From: Pseudomonas sp. B20(2017)
GTDB taxonomy: Bacteria > Pseudomonadota > Gammaproteobacteria > Pseudomonadales > Pseudomonadaceae
Length of the DNA stretch: 64,000 nt
Assembly: GCF_002113125.1 (NCBI RefSeq)
Contig: NZ_NEJP01000008.1
Coordinates: 206,280-270,279 of the forward strand
Reading direction: 5' to 3'
Shown in pieces: positions 1 through 9,137 of this stretch. The translations under genes were made by a program, and so were the position numbers. Below the pieces are notes generated by a model, which saw nothing but the letters and a program-made list of their open reading frames with translations, was not told the DNA's origin and made no database searches. How positions within the stretch are numbered: position 1 is the stretch's first letter; every line of letters starts with the position of its first letter.

Positions 1-60
1 GGTGAGTTATCGCGAATCCAATCAAATGGGCTTTCAGACATATTGCATGTCTGGGTGAGC

Positions 61-83
61 GAGCGGCGTGAACGTCGCCGCTC
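61..83. repeat. hairpin downstream of algW
   Basis: GAGCGGCG (61-68) and CGCCGCTC (76-83) form a perfect 8-bp stem 20-odd bases past the algW stop codon. No clear T-run follows on the minus strand, so it is at best a weak terminator or an mRNA 3' stabiliser. Confidence 0.4.
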
Positions 84-105
84 TCATAGTCATTTGTGGC
101 GAGTC

Positions 106-1263
106 TTACTCTTCTTTTTCCTTGACTGGCGCCGGCGGCGGACGCAGACCGATTTCAGCAGTCAGCTTCAACTCCTTGCCATTGCGCATCACCTGAATCG
201 TGACCTTGTCGGTTGGTTTGATCCGCGCTACCTGGTTCATCGACTTGCGGCCATCACCAGCAGGTTCGCCGTCGATGCTCAGGATCACGTCGCCCAGTTG
301 CAGGCCGGCTTTCTGGGCCGGGCCGTCGCGGAAAATCCCCGCCACCACGATCCCCGGACGCCCGGACAGGCCAAACGACTCGGCCAGTTCCTGGGTCAGC
401 GGCTGCACTTCAATGCCGAGCCAGCCGCGAATCACCTGGCCATGTTCGATGATCGACTTCATCACCTCCATCGCCAGTTTCACCGGGATCGCAAAACCGA
501 TCCCTTGTGAACCCCCGGACTTGGAGAAAATCGCAGTGTTGATGCCAGTCAGGTTGCCGTTGGCATCCACCAGCGCGCCGCCGGAGTTGCCCGGGTTGAT
601 CGCCGCGTCGGTCTGGATGAAGTCTTCGTAGTTGTTCAGGCCCAGCTGGTTGCGGCCGGTGGCGCTGATGATGCCCATGGTCACGGTCTGCCCGACGCCG
701 AACGGGTTACCGATGGCCAGTGCGACGTCGCCGATGCGGATGTTGTCGGAGCGGCCGACGGTGATCGATGGCAGCGTCTTCAGGTCGATCTTCAGGACCG
801 CGAGGTCGGTTTCCGGGTCGCTGCCGATCACCCGAGCCAGGGTTTCGCGACCGTCCTTTAGCGCCACGACGATCTGGTCGGCGCCGCTGGTGACGTGATT
901 ATTGGTCAGGATGTAGCCTTCCGGGCTCATGATCACGCCGGAGCCGAGGCTCGATTCCATGCGTTTCTGTTTCGGCGAGTTGTCACCGAAGAAGCGGCGG
1001 AACTGCGGATCCTCGAACAGCGGATGGCTCGGCTTGTTGATGACTTTGGTGGTGTAGAGGTTCACCACCGACGGCGCAGCGATGGTCACCGCGTCCGCAT
1101 AGGACACCGGCCCCTGCTGCACGCTGGTGGTCTGCGGGGCCTGTTGCAGGTTGACGTCGAGGCTCGGAAGCCCGACCCACTGCGGGTAACGCTGAATAAT
1201 CAACAGAGCGATAAGCACGCCGGCCAACAGCGGCCAGCCGAAAAAACGCAGCGCCTTGAGCAT
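106..1263 (-). CDS. algW: AlgW/DegS-type periplasmic serine protease
   Basis: This is a 385-residue S1C (HtrA/DegS) protease. It has an N-terminal membrane anchor (about residues 7-24), a trypsin-like domain with the triad His123 (TNNHV), Asp153 (ETDLAVL) and Ser227 (GNSGGAL), and one C-terminal PDZ domain (about 275-370). A single PDZ plus an anchor fits DegS/AlgW rather than DegP/MucD. In Pseudomonas, AlgW cleaves the anti-sigma factor MucA when its PDZ domain senses misfolded outer-membrane proteins, which activates AlgU. The ATG is preceded by CCAGGA. It is divergent from the Nif3-like gene, and the same neighbours (nif3, cysD, cysN) flank algW in P. aeruginosa as I recall. Confidence 0.93.
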   Translation of the reverse strand: MLKALRFFGWPLLAGVLIALLIIQRYPQWVGLPSLDVNLQQAPQTTSVQQGPVSYADAVTIAAPSVVNLYTTKVINKPSHPLFEDPQFRRFFGDNSPKQKRMESSLGSGVIMSPEGYILTNNHVTSGADQIVVALKDGRETLARVIGSDPETDLAVLKIDLKTLPSITVGRSDNIRIGDVALAIGNPFGVGQTVTMGIISATGRNQLGLNNYEDFIQTDAAINPGNSGGALVDANGNLTGINTAIFSKSGGSQGIGFAIPVKLAMEVMKSIIEHGQVIRGWLGIEVQPLTQELAESFGLSGRPGIVVAGIFRDGPAQKAGLQLGDVILSIDGEPAGDGRKSMNQVARIKPTDKVTIQVMRNGKELKLTAEIGLRPPPAPVKEKEE

Positions 1264-1366
1264 TAAGCACGTCCTGGAAAAGTTGCAGGCGGGGTCAGAC
1301 CGCCCATAATGTCGCGCATTATACGAGGCCGCGCGTGCCTCTGAACGGGATTTTCAGGAGTCTTTC

Positions 1367-2125
1367 ATGGCCGTAGCCCTCACTACCCTGGTCGAAGAAG
1401 CCGACCGTTACCTCGCCAGTGCGAAAATTGCCGATTATTGCCCCAACGGCCTACAGGTCGAGGGCCGTCCGCAGGTGATGCGCATTGTAAGTGGCGTCAC
1501 CGCCAGCCAGGCGTTGCTCGATGCCGCTGTCGAAGCCGAAGCCGATCTGGTGCTGGTGCATCACGGTTATTTCTGGAAGGGCGAGAACCCGTGCATCACC
1601 GGCATGAAGCAGCGCCGTTTGAAGACGCTGCTCAAGCACGATATCAGTCTGCTGGCCTATCACTTGCCGCTGGATCTGCACCCGGACGTCGGCAACAACG
1701 TGCAGCTTGCGCGTCAGCTTGACATCACCGTCGAAGGGCCGCTGGATCCGGACAACCTGAAAATCGTCGGTCTGGTCGGTTCACTGAGCGAGCCGATGAC
1801 CCCGCGTGACTTTGCCCGCAAAGTGCAGGAAGTCATGGGCCGCGAGCCGCTGCTGGTCGAAGGCAGCGCGATGATCCGCCGGGTCGGCTGGTGCACCGGC
1901 GGCGGTCAGGGCTATATCGACAATGCCATCGCTGCCGGCGTCGATCTGTTCCTCAGCGGTGAAGCCTCCGAGCAGACATTCCACAGCGCCCGGGAAAACG
2001 ACATCAGCTTCATCGCCGCTGGCCACCACGCCACTGAACGCTACGGCGCGCAGGCGCTGGGCGACTATCTGGCGAAGCGGTTTGCCCTGGAGCACATCTT
2101 CATCGACTGCCCGAATCCGATCTGA
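1367..2125 (+). CDS. Nif3-like dinuclear metal centre protein (YbgI family)
   Basis: This is a 252-residue member of the Nif3/YbgI family, full length for the single-domain bacterial form. The conserved metal-site motifs are visible: VHHGYFWKGE near residue 66, the YHLPLDLHPDVGNN stretch near 98, and AAGHHATERYG near residue 220. Family members form toroidal hexamers with a dinuclear metal site. The biochemical role is unsettled; GTP cyclohydrolase II-like annotations exist in databases but are not established. A strong AGGAG lies just upstream of the ATG. It is divergent from algW. Confidence 0.9.
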   Translation: MAVALTTLVEEADRYLASAKIADYCPNGLQVEGRPQVMRIVSGVTASQALLDAAVEAEADLVLVHHGYFWKGENPCITGMKQRRLKTLLKHDISLLAYHLPLDLHPDVGNNVQLARQLDITVEGPLDPDNLKIVGLVGSLSEPMTPRDFARKVQEVMGREPLLVEGSAMIRRVGWCTGGGQGYIDNAIAAGVDLFLSGEASEQTFHSARENDISFIAAGHHATERYGAQALGDYLAKRFALEHIFIDCPNPI

Positions 2126-2140
2126 GATTACCTTCATATT

Positions 2141-2229
2141 TGTGGGAGCGAGCTTGCTCGCGAAGGAGTCTGTTAGCCGACTTTTTCATCGGATGGCAGA
2201 CCGCTTTCGCGAGCAAGCTCGCTCCCACA
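2141..2229. repeat. REPIN (paired REP palindrome), GTGGGAGCGAGC family
   Basis: An inverted pair of 24-bp REP arms flanks a spacer of about 40 bp between the Nif3-like gene and cysD. Left arm GTGGGAGCGAGCTTGCTCGC, right arm GCGAGCAAGCTCGCTCCCAC. This is the common P. fluorescens-group REPIN, mobilised in trans by a RAYT transposase; no RAYT gene is in this window. Confidence 0.9.
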
Positions 2230-2373
2230 GGGTCCGTATTGGCCGAACCAGCAGGCATATTCATATGCCCTTTCGATCTAGTTGGCGTCCTGATTAGAAG
2301 AGGTCGCTGTGCTAGGATTCCCCGCTCGAACACGGCCCGCTGGCCGTTCATAAGAAAGCTTTCGTGAGTAGCC

Positions 2374-3291
2374 ATGGTCGACAAACTGACGCATCTGAAA
2401 CAGCTGGAGGCGGAAAGCATCCACATCATCCGCGAGGTGGCCGCCGAGTTCGACAACCCGGTGATGCTGTACTCCATCGGTAAAGACTCCGCCGTGATGC
2501 TGCATCTGGCACGCAAGGCGTTCTTCCCGGGCAAACTGCCGTTTCCGGTGATGCACGTCGACACCCGCTGGAAATTCCAGGAGATGTACAAGTTCCGCGA
2601 CAAGATGGTCGAAGAGCTGGGCCTGGACCTGATCACCCACGTCAACCCGGATGGCGTTGCGCAGGGCATCAACCCGTTCACCCACGGCAGCGCCAAGCAC
2701 ACCGACATCATGAAGACCGAGGGCCTGAAGCAGGCACTCGACAAGCATGGTTTCGACGCCGCTTTCGGCGGTGCCCGTCGCGATGAAGAGAAGTCCCGTG
2801 CCAAGGAGCGCGTCTACTCGTTCCGCGACAGCAAGCACCGCTGGGACCCGAAGAACCAGCGTCCCGAGCTGTGGAACGTCTACAACGGCAAGGTCAACAA
2901 GGGCGAATCCATTCGTGTGTTCCCGTTGTCGAACTGGACCGAGCTGGACATCTGGCAGTACATCTATCTCGAAGGCATCCCGATCGTACCGCTGTACTTT
3001 GCGGCCGAACGCGAAGTGATCGAGAAGAACGGCACGCTGATCATGATCGACGACGAGCGCATCCTCGAGCACCTGTCTGATGAAGACAAGGCGCGCATCG
3101 TCAAAAAGAAAGTGCGTTTCCGTACCCTTGGCTGCTACCCGTTGACGGGCGCGGTGGAGTCCGAGGCCGAAAGCCTGACGGACATCATTCAGGAAATGCT
3201 CCTGACGCGAACTTCCGAGCGCCAGGGCCGGGTCATCGACCACGATGGCGCAGGCTCGATGGAAGACAAGAAACGTCAGGGTTATTTCTAA
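2374..3291 (+). CDS. cysD: Sulfate adenylyltransferase subunit 2 (CysD)
   Basis: This is the 305-residue small subunit of ATP sulfurylase. It adenylates sulfate to APS in the cytoplasm, driven by the GTPase CysN. The N-terminal PP-loop SIGKDSAVM (about residues 34-42) binds ATP. The conserved [17 protein letters not shown] stretch (about 130-146) and the C-terminal basic tail with QGRVIDHD are typical of the family. It is 9 bp upstream of cysNC, so the two form an operon, and CysB would be the expected activator. The ribosome-binding site is weak. Confidence 0.97.
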   Translation: MVDKLTHLKQLEAESIHIIREVAAEFDNPVMLYSIGKDSAVMLHLARKAFFPGKLPFPVMHVDTRWKFQEMYKFRDKMVEELGLDLITHVNPDGVAQGINPFTHGSAKHTDIMKTEGLKQALDKHGFDAAFGGARRDEEKSRAKERVYSFRDSKHRWDPKNQRPELWNVYNGKVNKGESIRVFPLSNWTELDIWQYIYLEGIPIVPLYFAAEREVIEKNGTLIMIDDERILEHLSDEDKARIVKKKVRFRTLGCYPLTGAVESEAESLTDIIQEMLLTRTSERQGRVIDHDGAGSMEDKKRQGYF

Positions 3292-3300
3292 GGGGTTGTC

Positions 3301-5199
3301 ATGTCGCACGCATCTGATTTGATCAGCGAGGACATCCTCGCCTACCTGGGCCAGCACGAACGTAAAGAGCTGCTGCGCTTTTTGACCTGCGGTAACGTCG
3401 ATGACGGCAAGAGCACTCTGATCGGGCGCCTGCTGCACGACTCGAAGATGATCTACGAAGATCACCTCGAAGCCATCACCCGCGATTCGAAGAAAGTCGG
3501 TACAACCGGTGACGACATCGACCTGGCGTTGCTGGTCGACGGCCTGCAGGCCGAGCGCGAGCAGGGCATCACCATCGATGTCGCCTACCGCTATTTCTCC
3601 ACCGCCAAACGCAAATTCATCATCGCCGACACCCCCGGCCATGAGCAGTACACCCGCAACATGGCCACCGGTGCATCCACCTGTGACCTGGCGATCATCC
3701 TGGTCGATGCCCGTTACGGCGTGCAGACCCAGACCCGTCGCCACAGCTTTATCGCCTCGTTGCTTGGCATCAAGCACATCGTTGTCGCCATCAACAAGAT
3801 GGACCTCAAGGGCTTCGATCAGGGCGTGTTCGAGTCGATCAAGGCCGACTACCTGAAGTTCGCCGAAGGCTTGAAGATGAAGCCGACGAGCATGCACTTC
3901 GTGCCGATGTCCGCTCTGAAGGGCGACAACGTGGTGAACAAGTCCGAGCGTTCGCCGTGGTACACCGGCCAGTCGCTGATGGACATCCTCGAGACCGTGG
4001 AAGTGGCAGGCGACCGCAACTTCACCGATCTGCGTTTCCCGGTGCAGTACGTCAACCGTCCGAACCTGAACTTCCGCGGTTTCGCCGGCACCCTGGCCAG
4101 CGGCATCGTGAAGAAGGGCGACGAAGTCGTGGTCCTGCCGTCGGGCAAGAGCAGCCGCGTGAAATCCATCGTCACCTTCGAAGGTGAACTGGAGCATGCC
4201 GGCCCTGGCCAAGCAGTAACGCTGACCATGGAAGACGAAATCGACATCTCCCGTGGCGACCTGCTGGTCCACGCCGACAACGTTCCGCCGGTGACCGACA
4301 GCTTCGAAGCGATGCTGGTGTGGATGGCTGAAGAGCCGATGCTGCCGGGCAAGAAATACGACATCAAGCGCGCTACCAGTTACGTGCCTGGCTCCATTGC
4401 CAGCATCGTCAACAAGGTTGACGTCAACACCCTCGAAGAAGGCCCGGCGAGCGCGTTGCAGCTCAACGAAATCGGCAAGGTGAAGATCGCGCTCGACGCG
4501 CCGATCGCCCTCGACGGTTACGACAGCAACCGCACCACCGGCGCGTTCATCGTCATCGACCGTTTGACCAACGGCACCGTCGGCGCCGGCATGATCGTCG
4601 CTCAGCCAGTGACCCACGGTACGGCTACGCACCACGGCAAACTGGCCCATGTAGCGACCGAAGAACGCGCTCAGCGTTTCGGTCAGCAACCGGCTACCGT
4701 GCTGTTCAGCGGCCTGTCGGGCGCGGGCAAGAGCACGTTGGCGTACGCGGTCGAGCGCAAGCTGTTCGATCTGGGTCGTGCGGTGTTTGTGCTGGATGGC
4801 CAGAACCTGCGTCATGACCTCAACAAGGGTCTGCCGCAGGATCGCGCGGGTCGCACCGAGAACTGGAGCCGTGCGGCGCATGTTGCCCGTCAGTTCAACG
4901 AAGCCGGTCTGCTGACGCTGGCGGCATTCGTGGCGCCGAGTGCGGAAGGTCGCGAGAAGGCCAAGGATCTGATTGGCAAGGATCGTTTGCTGACGGTCTA
5001 TGTTCAGGCTTCGCCGACTGTGTGTGCCGAGCGTGATCCGCAAGGTTTGTATGCTGCGGGTGGCGATAATATTCCGGGTGAGTCGTTCCCGTATGACGTG
5101 CCGCTGGATGCAGATCTGGTGATTGATACCCAGTCGTTGTCGCTGGATGAAAGCGTGAAGCAGGTGCTGGATCTGTTGCGTAAGCGTGGCGCGATTTAA
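3301..5199 (+). CDS. cysN: Bifunctional sulfate adenylyltransferase subunit 1 / APS kinase (CysNC)
   Basis: This 632-residue fusion has an N-terminal EF-Tu-like GTPase (G1 [14 protein letters not shown]3 [13 protein letters not shown]4 NKMD) with beta-barrel domains to about residue 430. It is followed by an APS kinase domain whose Walker [10 protein letters not shown], lies near residues 469-478. With CysD it makes APS from ATP and sulfate, and the kinase domain phosphorylates APS to PAPS. AAGGGG sits just before the ATG. The fused N-C arrangement is usual in pseudomonads. A clear terminator follows. Confidence 0.96.
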   Translation: MSHASDLISEDILAYLGQHERKELLRFLTCGNVDDGKSTLIGRLLHDSKMIYEDHLEAITRDSKKVGTTGDDIDLALLVDGLQAEREQGITIDVAYRYFSTAKRKFIIADTPGHEQYTRNMATGASTCDLAIILVDARYGVQTQTRRHSFIASLLGIKHIVVAINKMDLKGFDQGVFESIKADYLKFAEGLKMKPTSMHFVPMSALKGDNVVNKSERSPWYTGQSLMDILETVEVAGDRNFTDLRFPVQYVNRPNLNFRGFAGTLASGIVKKGDEVVVLPSGKSSRVKSIVTFEGELEHAGPGQAVTLTMEDEIDISRGDLLVHADNVPPVTDSFEAMLVWMAEEPMLPGKKYDIKRATSYVPGSIASIVNKVDVNTLEEGPASALQLNEIGKVKIALDAPIALDGYDSNRTTGAFIVIDRLTNGTVGAGMIVAQPVTHGTATHHGKLAHVATEERAQRFGQQPATVLFSGLSGAGKSTLAYAVERKLFDLGRAVFVLDGQNLRHDLNKGLPQDRAGRTENWSRAAHVARQFNEAGLLTLAAFVAPSAEGREKAKDLIGKDRLLTVYVQASPTVCAERDPQGLYAAGGDNIPGESFPYDVPLDADLVIDTQSLSLDESVKQVLDLLRKRGAI

Positions 5200-5215
5200 G
5201 CGTTAGCTGCTGATA

Positions 5216-5250
5216 AAAGGCCCGCCGATGAGTGAATCGGCGGGCTTTTT
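5216..5250 (+). terminator. Rho-independent terminator of cysD-cysNC
   Basis: CCCGCCGAT and ATCGGCGGG form a 9-bp stem with a 6-nt loop, followed by CTTTTTAT, 17 bases after the cysNC stop codon. Confidence 0.9.
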
Positions 5251-5272
5251 ATTTCGGGCCAATTCGGTCGAT

Positions 5273-5302
5273 TGTGGGAGCTAGCCTGCTAGCGATGACG
5301 GC
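5273..5302. repeat. Single REP sequence, GCTAGCCTGCTAGCGATGACGG variant
   Basis: TGTGGGAGCTAGCCTGCTAG is a variant of the REP head. It merges directly into the larger structured repeat that starts at about 5297. Confidence 0.75.
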
Positions 5303-5680
5303 CTTTGGGCCGATCAGGCTCTTGGAGTTTTGGGTGAATATCCGTTTCTGCGGGTGTTGCCGCTGGCGGTTCCGCTCTTACAGCGGGTCACTTTTTCAAA
5401 CGCCAAAAAGTAACCAAAAGGCTGGGCCCCGGCGTTCGGCACCTCGCTTTGGCTCGGTGTTCCTTCGTTACGGGATTCATCCGGGGGCATCGCCTACGGT
5501 TTGCTTCGCTGCACCTCCTCTCGATGTGTTTGGCTTCGCCAAACGGCGCTGCGCGCCCACCCCCGGATGAATCCCTCCACTCAGCCGGCCGAAGGGGCCG
5601 GCACGTCAAAAGCGGTACTCGAGCTAACGCTCATTGTGTTGAGTGGTGGGAAGCGAAAAGCCAAAAGCTAGAAGCGAACT
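5297..5680. repeat. Dispersed structured repeat, copy 1 (about 380 bp)
   Basis: This intergenic block recurs at 63532-64000 in the same orientation. It contains several hairpins: stem A 5372-5376/5382-5386 (loop CTTAC), stem B 5390-5396/5405-5411, a 16-bp perfect stem C 5472-5487/5560-5575, and small hairpins GTTTGGC-TTC-GCCAAAC and GAGC-TAAC-GCTC. The distal end carries four degenerate heptamers (GCGAAAA, GCCAAAA, GCTAGAA, GCGAACT; 5653-5680). Against copy 2, the stems differ only by compensated pairs. Short frames are open on both strands, but I do not regard them as genes. The stretch 5200-5760 holds no gene. Confidence 0.85.
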
Positions 5681-5688
5681 GCTTTCCT

Positions 5689-5754
5689 GTGGGAGCCAGC
5701 CTGCTGGCGATGGCGGCCTGACAGGCGATCAATTTCTTTCAGGTGTTCCCACAG
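5689..5754. repeat. REP element, GCCAGCCTGCTGGCGATGGCGG variant
   Basis: TGTGGGAGCCAGCCTGCTGG followed by CGATGGCGGCC, with a partial inverted tail GTGTTCCCACA, closes the right side of structured repeat copy 1. Confidence 0.7.
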
Positions 5755-5760
5755 GGGGGA

Positions 5761-6666
5761 TCAGCGTCGGTTGGGATATTCGCGGTGCATCTGCTCAAGC
5801 AACGCATCCTTGTCCTGCCACAGCTGGTTGATCCAGCCTTGGAATTGCAGGCGGTATTCGCCGTCCTGGTCGTAGTTTTTGCCGATGAACTGTGGTGGGA
5901 TTTTCAGTTCTTCGAAGTGCACCACTACGTCTCGCACATTGCCGCACAGCAGATCCCAGAAGCCAGGGCGTCCGCCGGGATAGTGAATGGTCACGTTGAC
6001 GATCGATTCCAGCTGTTCGCCCATCGCATCCAGTACGAAGGCAATGCCGCCGGCCTTGGGTTTGAGCAGGTATTTGAACGGTGATTGCTGCTGCGCGTGT
6101 TTGCCTTCGGTGAAGCGTGTGCCTTCGACGAAGTTGAAGATGCCTACCGGGTTGTCGCGGAATTTCGCGCAGGTCTTGCGGGTGGTTTCCAGGTCTTTGC
6201 CTTTCTTTTCCGGGTGTTTTTCCAGATAGGCTTTCGAATAGCGCTTCATGAACGGGAAGCCCAGTGTCCACCACGCCAGACCGATGACCGGGACCCAGAT
6301 CAGTTCCTGCTTGAGGAAGAACTTTAGCGGCTGGATGCGTCGGTTGAGCACGTATTGCAGCACCAGGATGTCGACCCAGCTCTGGTGGTTGCTGGTGATC
6401 AGGTACGAGTGTTGATAGTCCAGGCCTTGCAGGCCGCTGAGGTGCCAGCGGGTGCGGCGGACCAGGTTCATCCAGCCCTTGTTGTTGCTGATCCAGGCTT
6501 CGTGGGTGTGGCTCATCAGCCAGCGCGAGGCGCGGCGTGCGAGGTCGAACGGCAGCACTTTGATCAGTGCCACGAGAAACAGGAACGAGCACAGCAGGAT
6601 CGTGTTCAGCGCCAACAGCAGCGCGGCGATTACGCCGCGCAGGGTGGCAGGGAGAAAAGCCAGCAT
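5761..6666 (-). CDS. PlsC-like acyltransferase (YihG family)
   Basis: This is a 301-residue membrane-associated lysophospholipid-type acyltransferase. It has an N-terminal hydrophobic segment (about 11-37), the catalytic HX4D motif in SNHQSWVDIL (His94, Asp99), and a glycerophosphate-binding EGTRFT motif near residue 181. The length and the position of the motifs match the YihG subfamily of the 1-acyl-glycerol-3-phosphate acyltransferases; the acyl acceptor cannot be told from sequence. The stop of pta lies 5 bp upstream, so the two are probably cotranscribed on the minus strand. Confidence 0.88.
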   Translation of the reverse strand: MLAFLPATLRGVIAALLLALNTILLCSFLFLVALIKVLPFDLARRASRWLMSHTHEAWISNNKGWMNLVRRTRWHLSGLQGLDYQHSYLITSNHQSWVDILVLQYVLNRRIQPLKFFLKQELIWVPVIGLAWWTLGFPFMKRYSKAYLEKHPEKKGKDLETTRKTCAKFRDNPVGIFNFVEGTRFTEGKHAQQQSPFKYLLKPKAGGIAFVLDAMGEQLESIVNVTIHYPGGRPGFWDLLCGNVRDVVVHFEELKIPPQFIGKNYDQDGEYRLQFQGWINQLWQDKDALLEQMHREYPNRR

Positions 6667-6670
6667 CGGG

Positions 6671-8770
6671 TCAGATATCCAGAGGTCGGTTGGCAGCCTG
6701 AATCGCGGTCAGGGCGATGGTGTAGACGATGTCGTCGACCTGCGCGCCGCGCGGCAGATCGTTCACCGGTTTGCGCAGGCCTTGCAGCATCGGGCCGAGG
6801 CTGACGCAGTCGGCGCTGCGCTGCACGGCTTTGTGGGTGGTGTTGCCGGTGTTCAGGTCGGGGAACACGAACACCGTGGCGCGACCGGCCACCTGGCTGT
6901 TCGGCGCCAGTTGCCGGGCCACGGTTTCGTTGGCGGCGGCGTCGTACTGCAGCGGCCCGTCGATCAGCAGCGAGTGCTGTTGTTCGTGAGCGAGCAGGGT
7001 GGCTTCGCGGACTTTCTCGACTTCTTCGCCGGTGGCCGATTCGCCGCTGGAGTAGCTGATCATCGCCACGCGCGGGGTGATGCCGAACGCGGCGGCCGAG
7101 TCGGCGCTTTGCAGGGCGATTTCGGCCAGTTCACTGGCGCTCGGATGCGGGTTCATCACGCAGTCGCCGTAGACCAGCACTTCTTCAGGGAACAGCATGA
7201 AGAACACCGAGGACACCAGCGTGCAGCCCGGCGCCGTCTTGATCAGCTGCAAGGCCGGGCGGATGGTGTTGGCGGTGGTGTTGATGATGCCGGAGACCAG
7301 GCCGTCGACTTCATCCAGCGCCAGCATCATGGTGCCGATCACCACGGTGTCTTCCAGTTGCTGCTCGGCCATCGGCGCATTGAGGCTTTTGCTCTTGCGC
7401 AAGGCGACCATCGGCTCGACATAGCGCTCGCGGATCAGATCCGGATCGAGAATTTCCAACCCTGGCGGCAGCACGATGCCCTGGGCACGGGCGACGGCTT
7501 CGACGTCTGCCGGTTTGGCCAGCAACACGCAACGGGCAATTCCACGCTCCTGACAGATTGCCGCCGCTTGCACGGTGAACGGCTCGCTGCCTTCGGGCAG
7601 AACGATGCGTTTGTTGGCGGCCTGGGCGCGTTGAATCAATTGATAGCGGAACACCGCCGGCGACAGGCGCATTTCCCGTGGCGTGCCGCAACGTTGGTGC
7701 AGCCAGTTGGCATCCAGATGACTGGCAACGAAATCGGTGATGATCTCCGCACGCTCGCGGTCATCGACGGGGATTTCCTTGTTCAGGCCGTTGAGCAGGT
7801 TGGCGGTGTCGTAGGAACCGGTGCTCACCGACAGTACCGGCAGACCGGCCTGCAACGCGCCACGGCACAAATCCATGATGCGCGGATCGGGCAGGGTGTC
7901 GCTGGTCAGCAGCAGGCCGGCCAGCGGTACGCCGTTGATGGCCGCGAGGCTGACGGCGAGGATGATGTCGTCGCGATCGCCGGGGGTCACCACCAGCACG
8001 CCGGGCTTGAGCAGGTCCACGGTGTTGCGCATGGTGCGCGCGCAAATGATGGTTTTGGTCATGCGCCGGGTTTCGTAGTCGCCGGCGTTGAGCACCTGGG
8101 CGCCCATCAGGTCGGCGACGTCGCGGGTGCGCGGGGCGTTGAGTTCGGGCTGGAACGGAATGCAGCCAAGCAGACGGAAATCACCGGTGCGCAGCAAGGG
8201 CGAATGCTCTTTCAGGCGCGCAGCGAAGGCGTCCATGCTCTCGTCGGTCTTGACCTTGTTGAGGATCACGCCGAGGACTTTCGGGTCTTTCGGCCCGCCG
8301 AACAACTGCGCCTGCAACTCGACGCGGCCGGACAGTTCGGTCAGCACTTCGTTTTCCGGCGCCGAGACCAGAATCACCTCGGCATCCAGGCTCTTGGCCA
8401 GGTGCAGGTTGACCCGCGCGGCGTAGCTGGCGCTGCGGGTCGGCACCATGCCTTCGACGACCAGCACGTCTTTGCCTATGGCGGCTTGCTGGTAGAGAGC
8501 AATGATTTCTTCGAGCAGTTCGTCGAGCTGACCATCGCCAAGCATCCGCTCGACGTGGGCCAGGCCCAGTGGCTGCGGCGGTTTCAGGCCATGGGTGCGG
8601 GCCACTAGTTCAGTGGAACGCTCAGGGCCGGTGTCGCCCGGATGCGGCTGGGCAATCGGTTTGAAGAAGCCGACTTTCAGCCCGGCCCGCTCCAGCGTAC
8701 GCACCAGCCCGAGGCTGATGGAGGTCAGACCCACACCAAAGTCGGTGGGCGCGATAAAAAAAGTTTGCAT
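6671..8770 (-). CDS. pta: Phosphate acetyltransferase (Pta, long form)
   Basis: This 699-residue enzyme interconverts acetyl-CoA and acetyl phosphate. It has an N-terminal BioD-like P-loop-fold domain (about 1-220), a central DRTGG domain (about 225-340) and the C-terminal catalytic PTA/PTB domain (about 375-695), including NPHPSASELAEIAL and the GPLQYDAA stretch. The long form is hexameric in enterics, where the N-terminal part responds to NADH and pyruvate. No acetate kinase gene adjoins it here, although I recall ackA next to pta in P. aeruginosa. Confidence 0.95.
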   Translation of the reverse strand: MQTFFIAPTDFGVGLTSISLGLVRTLERAGLKVGFFKPIAQPHPGDTGPERSTELVARTHGLKPPQPLGLAHVERMLGDGQLDELLEEIIALYQQAAIGKDVLVVEGMVPTRSASYAARVNLHLAKSLDAEVILVSAPENEVLTELSGRVELQAQLFGGPKDPKVLGVILNKVKTDESMDAFAARLKEHSPLLRTGDFRLLGCIPFQPELNAPRTRDVADLMGAQVLNAGDYETRRMTKTIICARTMRNTVDLLKPGVLVVTPGDRDDIILAVSLAAINGVPLAGLLLTSDTLPDPRIMDLCRGALQAGLPVLSVSTGSYDTANLLNGLNKEIPVDDRERAEIITDFVASHLDANWLHQRCGTPREMRLSPAVFRYQLIQRAQAANKRIVLPEGSEPFTVQAAAICQERGIARCVLLAKPADVEAVARAQGIVLPPGLEILDPDLIRERYVEPMVALRKSKSLNAPMAEQQLEDTVVIGTMMLALDEVDGLVSGIINTTANTIRPALQLIKTAPGCTLVSSVFFMLFPEEVLVYGDCVMNPHPSASELAEIALQSADSAAAFGITPRVAMISYSSGESATGEEVEKVREATLLAHEQQHSLLIDGPLQYDAAANETVARQLAPNSQVAGRATVFVFPDLNTGNTTHKAVQRSADCVSLGPMLQGLRKPVNDLPRGAQVDDIVYTIALTAIQAANRPLDI

Positions 8771-8830
8771 GCGGATTCTCTAAGGGTGCATGGCAATGGC
8801 GATCGTCTCTGTGTGCCGATCTGCCTGAAT

Positions 8831-9037
8831 TCAGTCGCCAAGGTTATCGCTAACCGAGCCTTGAGCGCACCAACCGCAAGCAAAGGGTTGGCCTATTTTT
8901 TCAATACGTTGCGCGGCGTCCAGGACCCATGCCCGGGACTGCCAGGGCGGGAGGTGGCGCAAGTGCTGGGTGTGGCCGCAGGACAGCTTGGCGACCCAGT
9001 GGCCGTCCTCGTCCTGATGGAATCCGGTGACGGTCAC
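8831..9037 (-). CDS. DUF3565 small zinc-ribbon-like protein
   Basis: The open frame extends to 9169, but that would run antisense into slyD. I place the start at the GTG at 9037, giving 68 residues that begin MTVTGFHQDEDGHW, where related proteins begin. GGACGG lies 9-10 nt upstream. Two Cys/His pairs, SCGHTQH and FACGWC, suggest a small metal-binding fold. Function is unknown. It lies upstream of pta, which begins 60 bp further along in the same direction, so it may be cotranscribed with it. Confidence 0.7.
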   Translation of the reverse strand: MTVTGFHQDEDGHWVAKLSCGHTQHLRHLPPWQSRAWVLDAAQRIEKIGQPFACGWCAQGSVSDNLGD

Positions 9038-9137
9038 GGGCGCCAATCCGTCCCGTCTGTCCGGGTTCTGTTCGCTTTCGGGCAAATCCTTGTTTAGACT
9101 TGTCCGTTCTTCATTCTTATGCAAAAGGTCTCGCCCC

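Noticed and set aside
1..41. Possible minus-strand start (MSESPFDWIRDNS) running off the left edge
   Set aside because: Only 13 codons are visible and there is no clear ribosome-binding site; the ATG lies within the small palindrome CAGACAT-ATTGC-ATGTCTG. It may be a real gene but cannot be supported here.
2278..5043. Long antisense open frame over cysD-cysNC (921 codons)
   Set aside because: GC3-rich genes in Pseudomonas leave antisense frames open; cysD and cysNC are unambiguous and the antisense protein has no recognisable features.
5388..5609. Minus-strand frame in structured repeat copy 1 as a gene
   Set aside because: It lies wholly in the repeat, lacks a ribosome-binding site, and the changes against copy 2 fit hairpin pairing better than coding constraint.
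6452..8608. 718-codon plus-strand frame over pta and the acyltransferase gene
   Set aside because: Both minus-strand genes are well supported and the frame has low-complexity, His/Arg/Gln-rich composition typical of a shadow.
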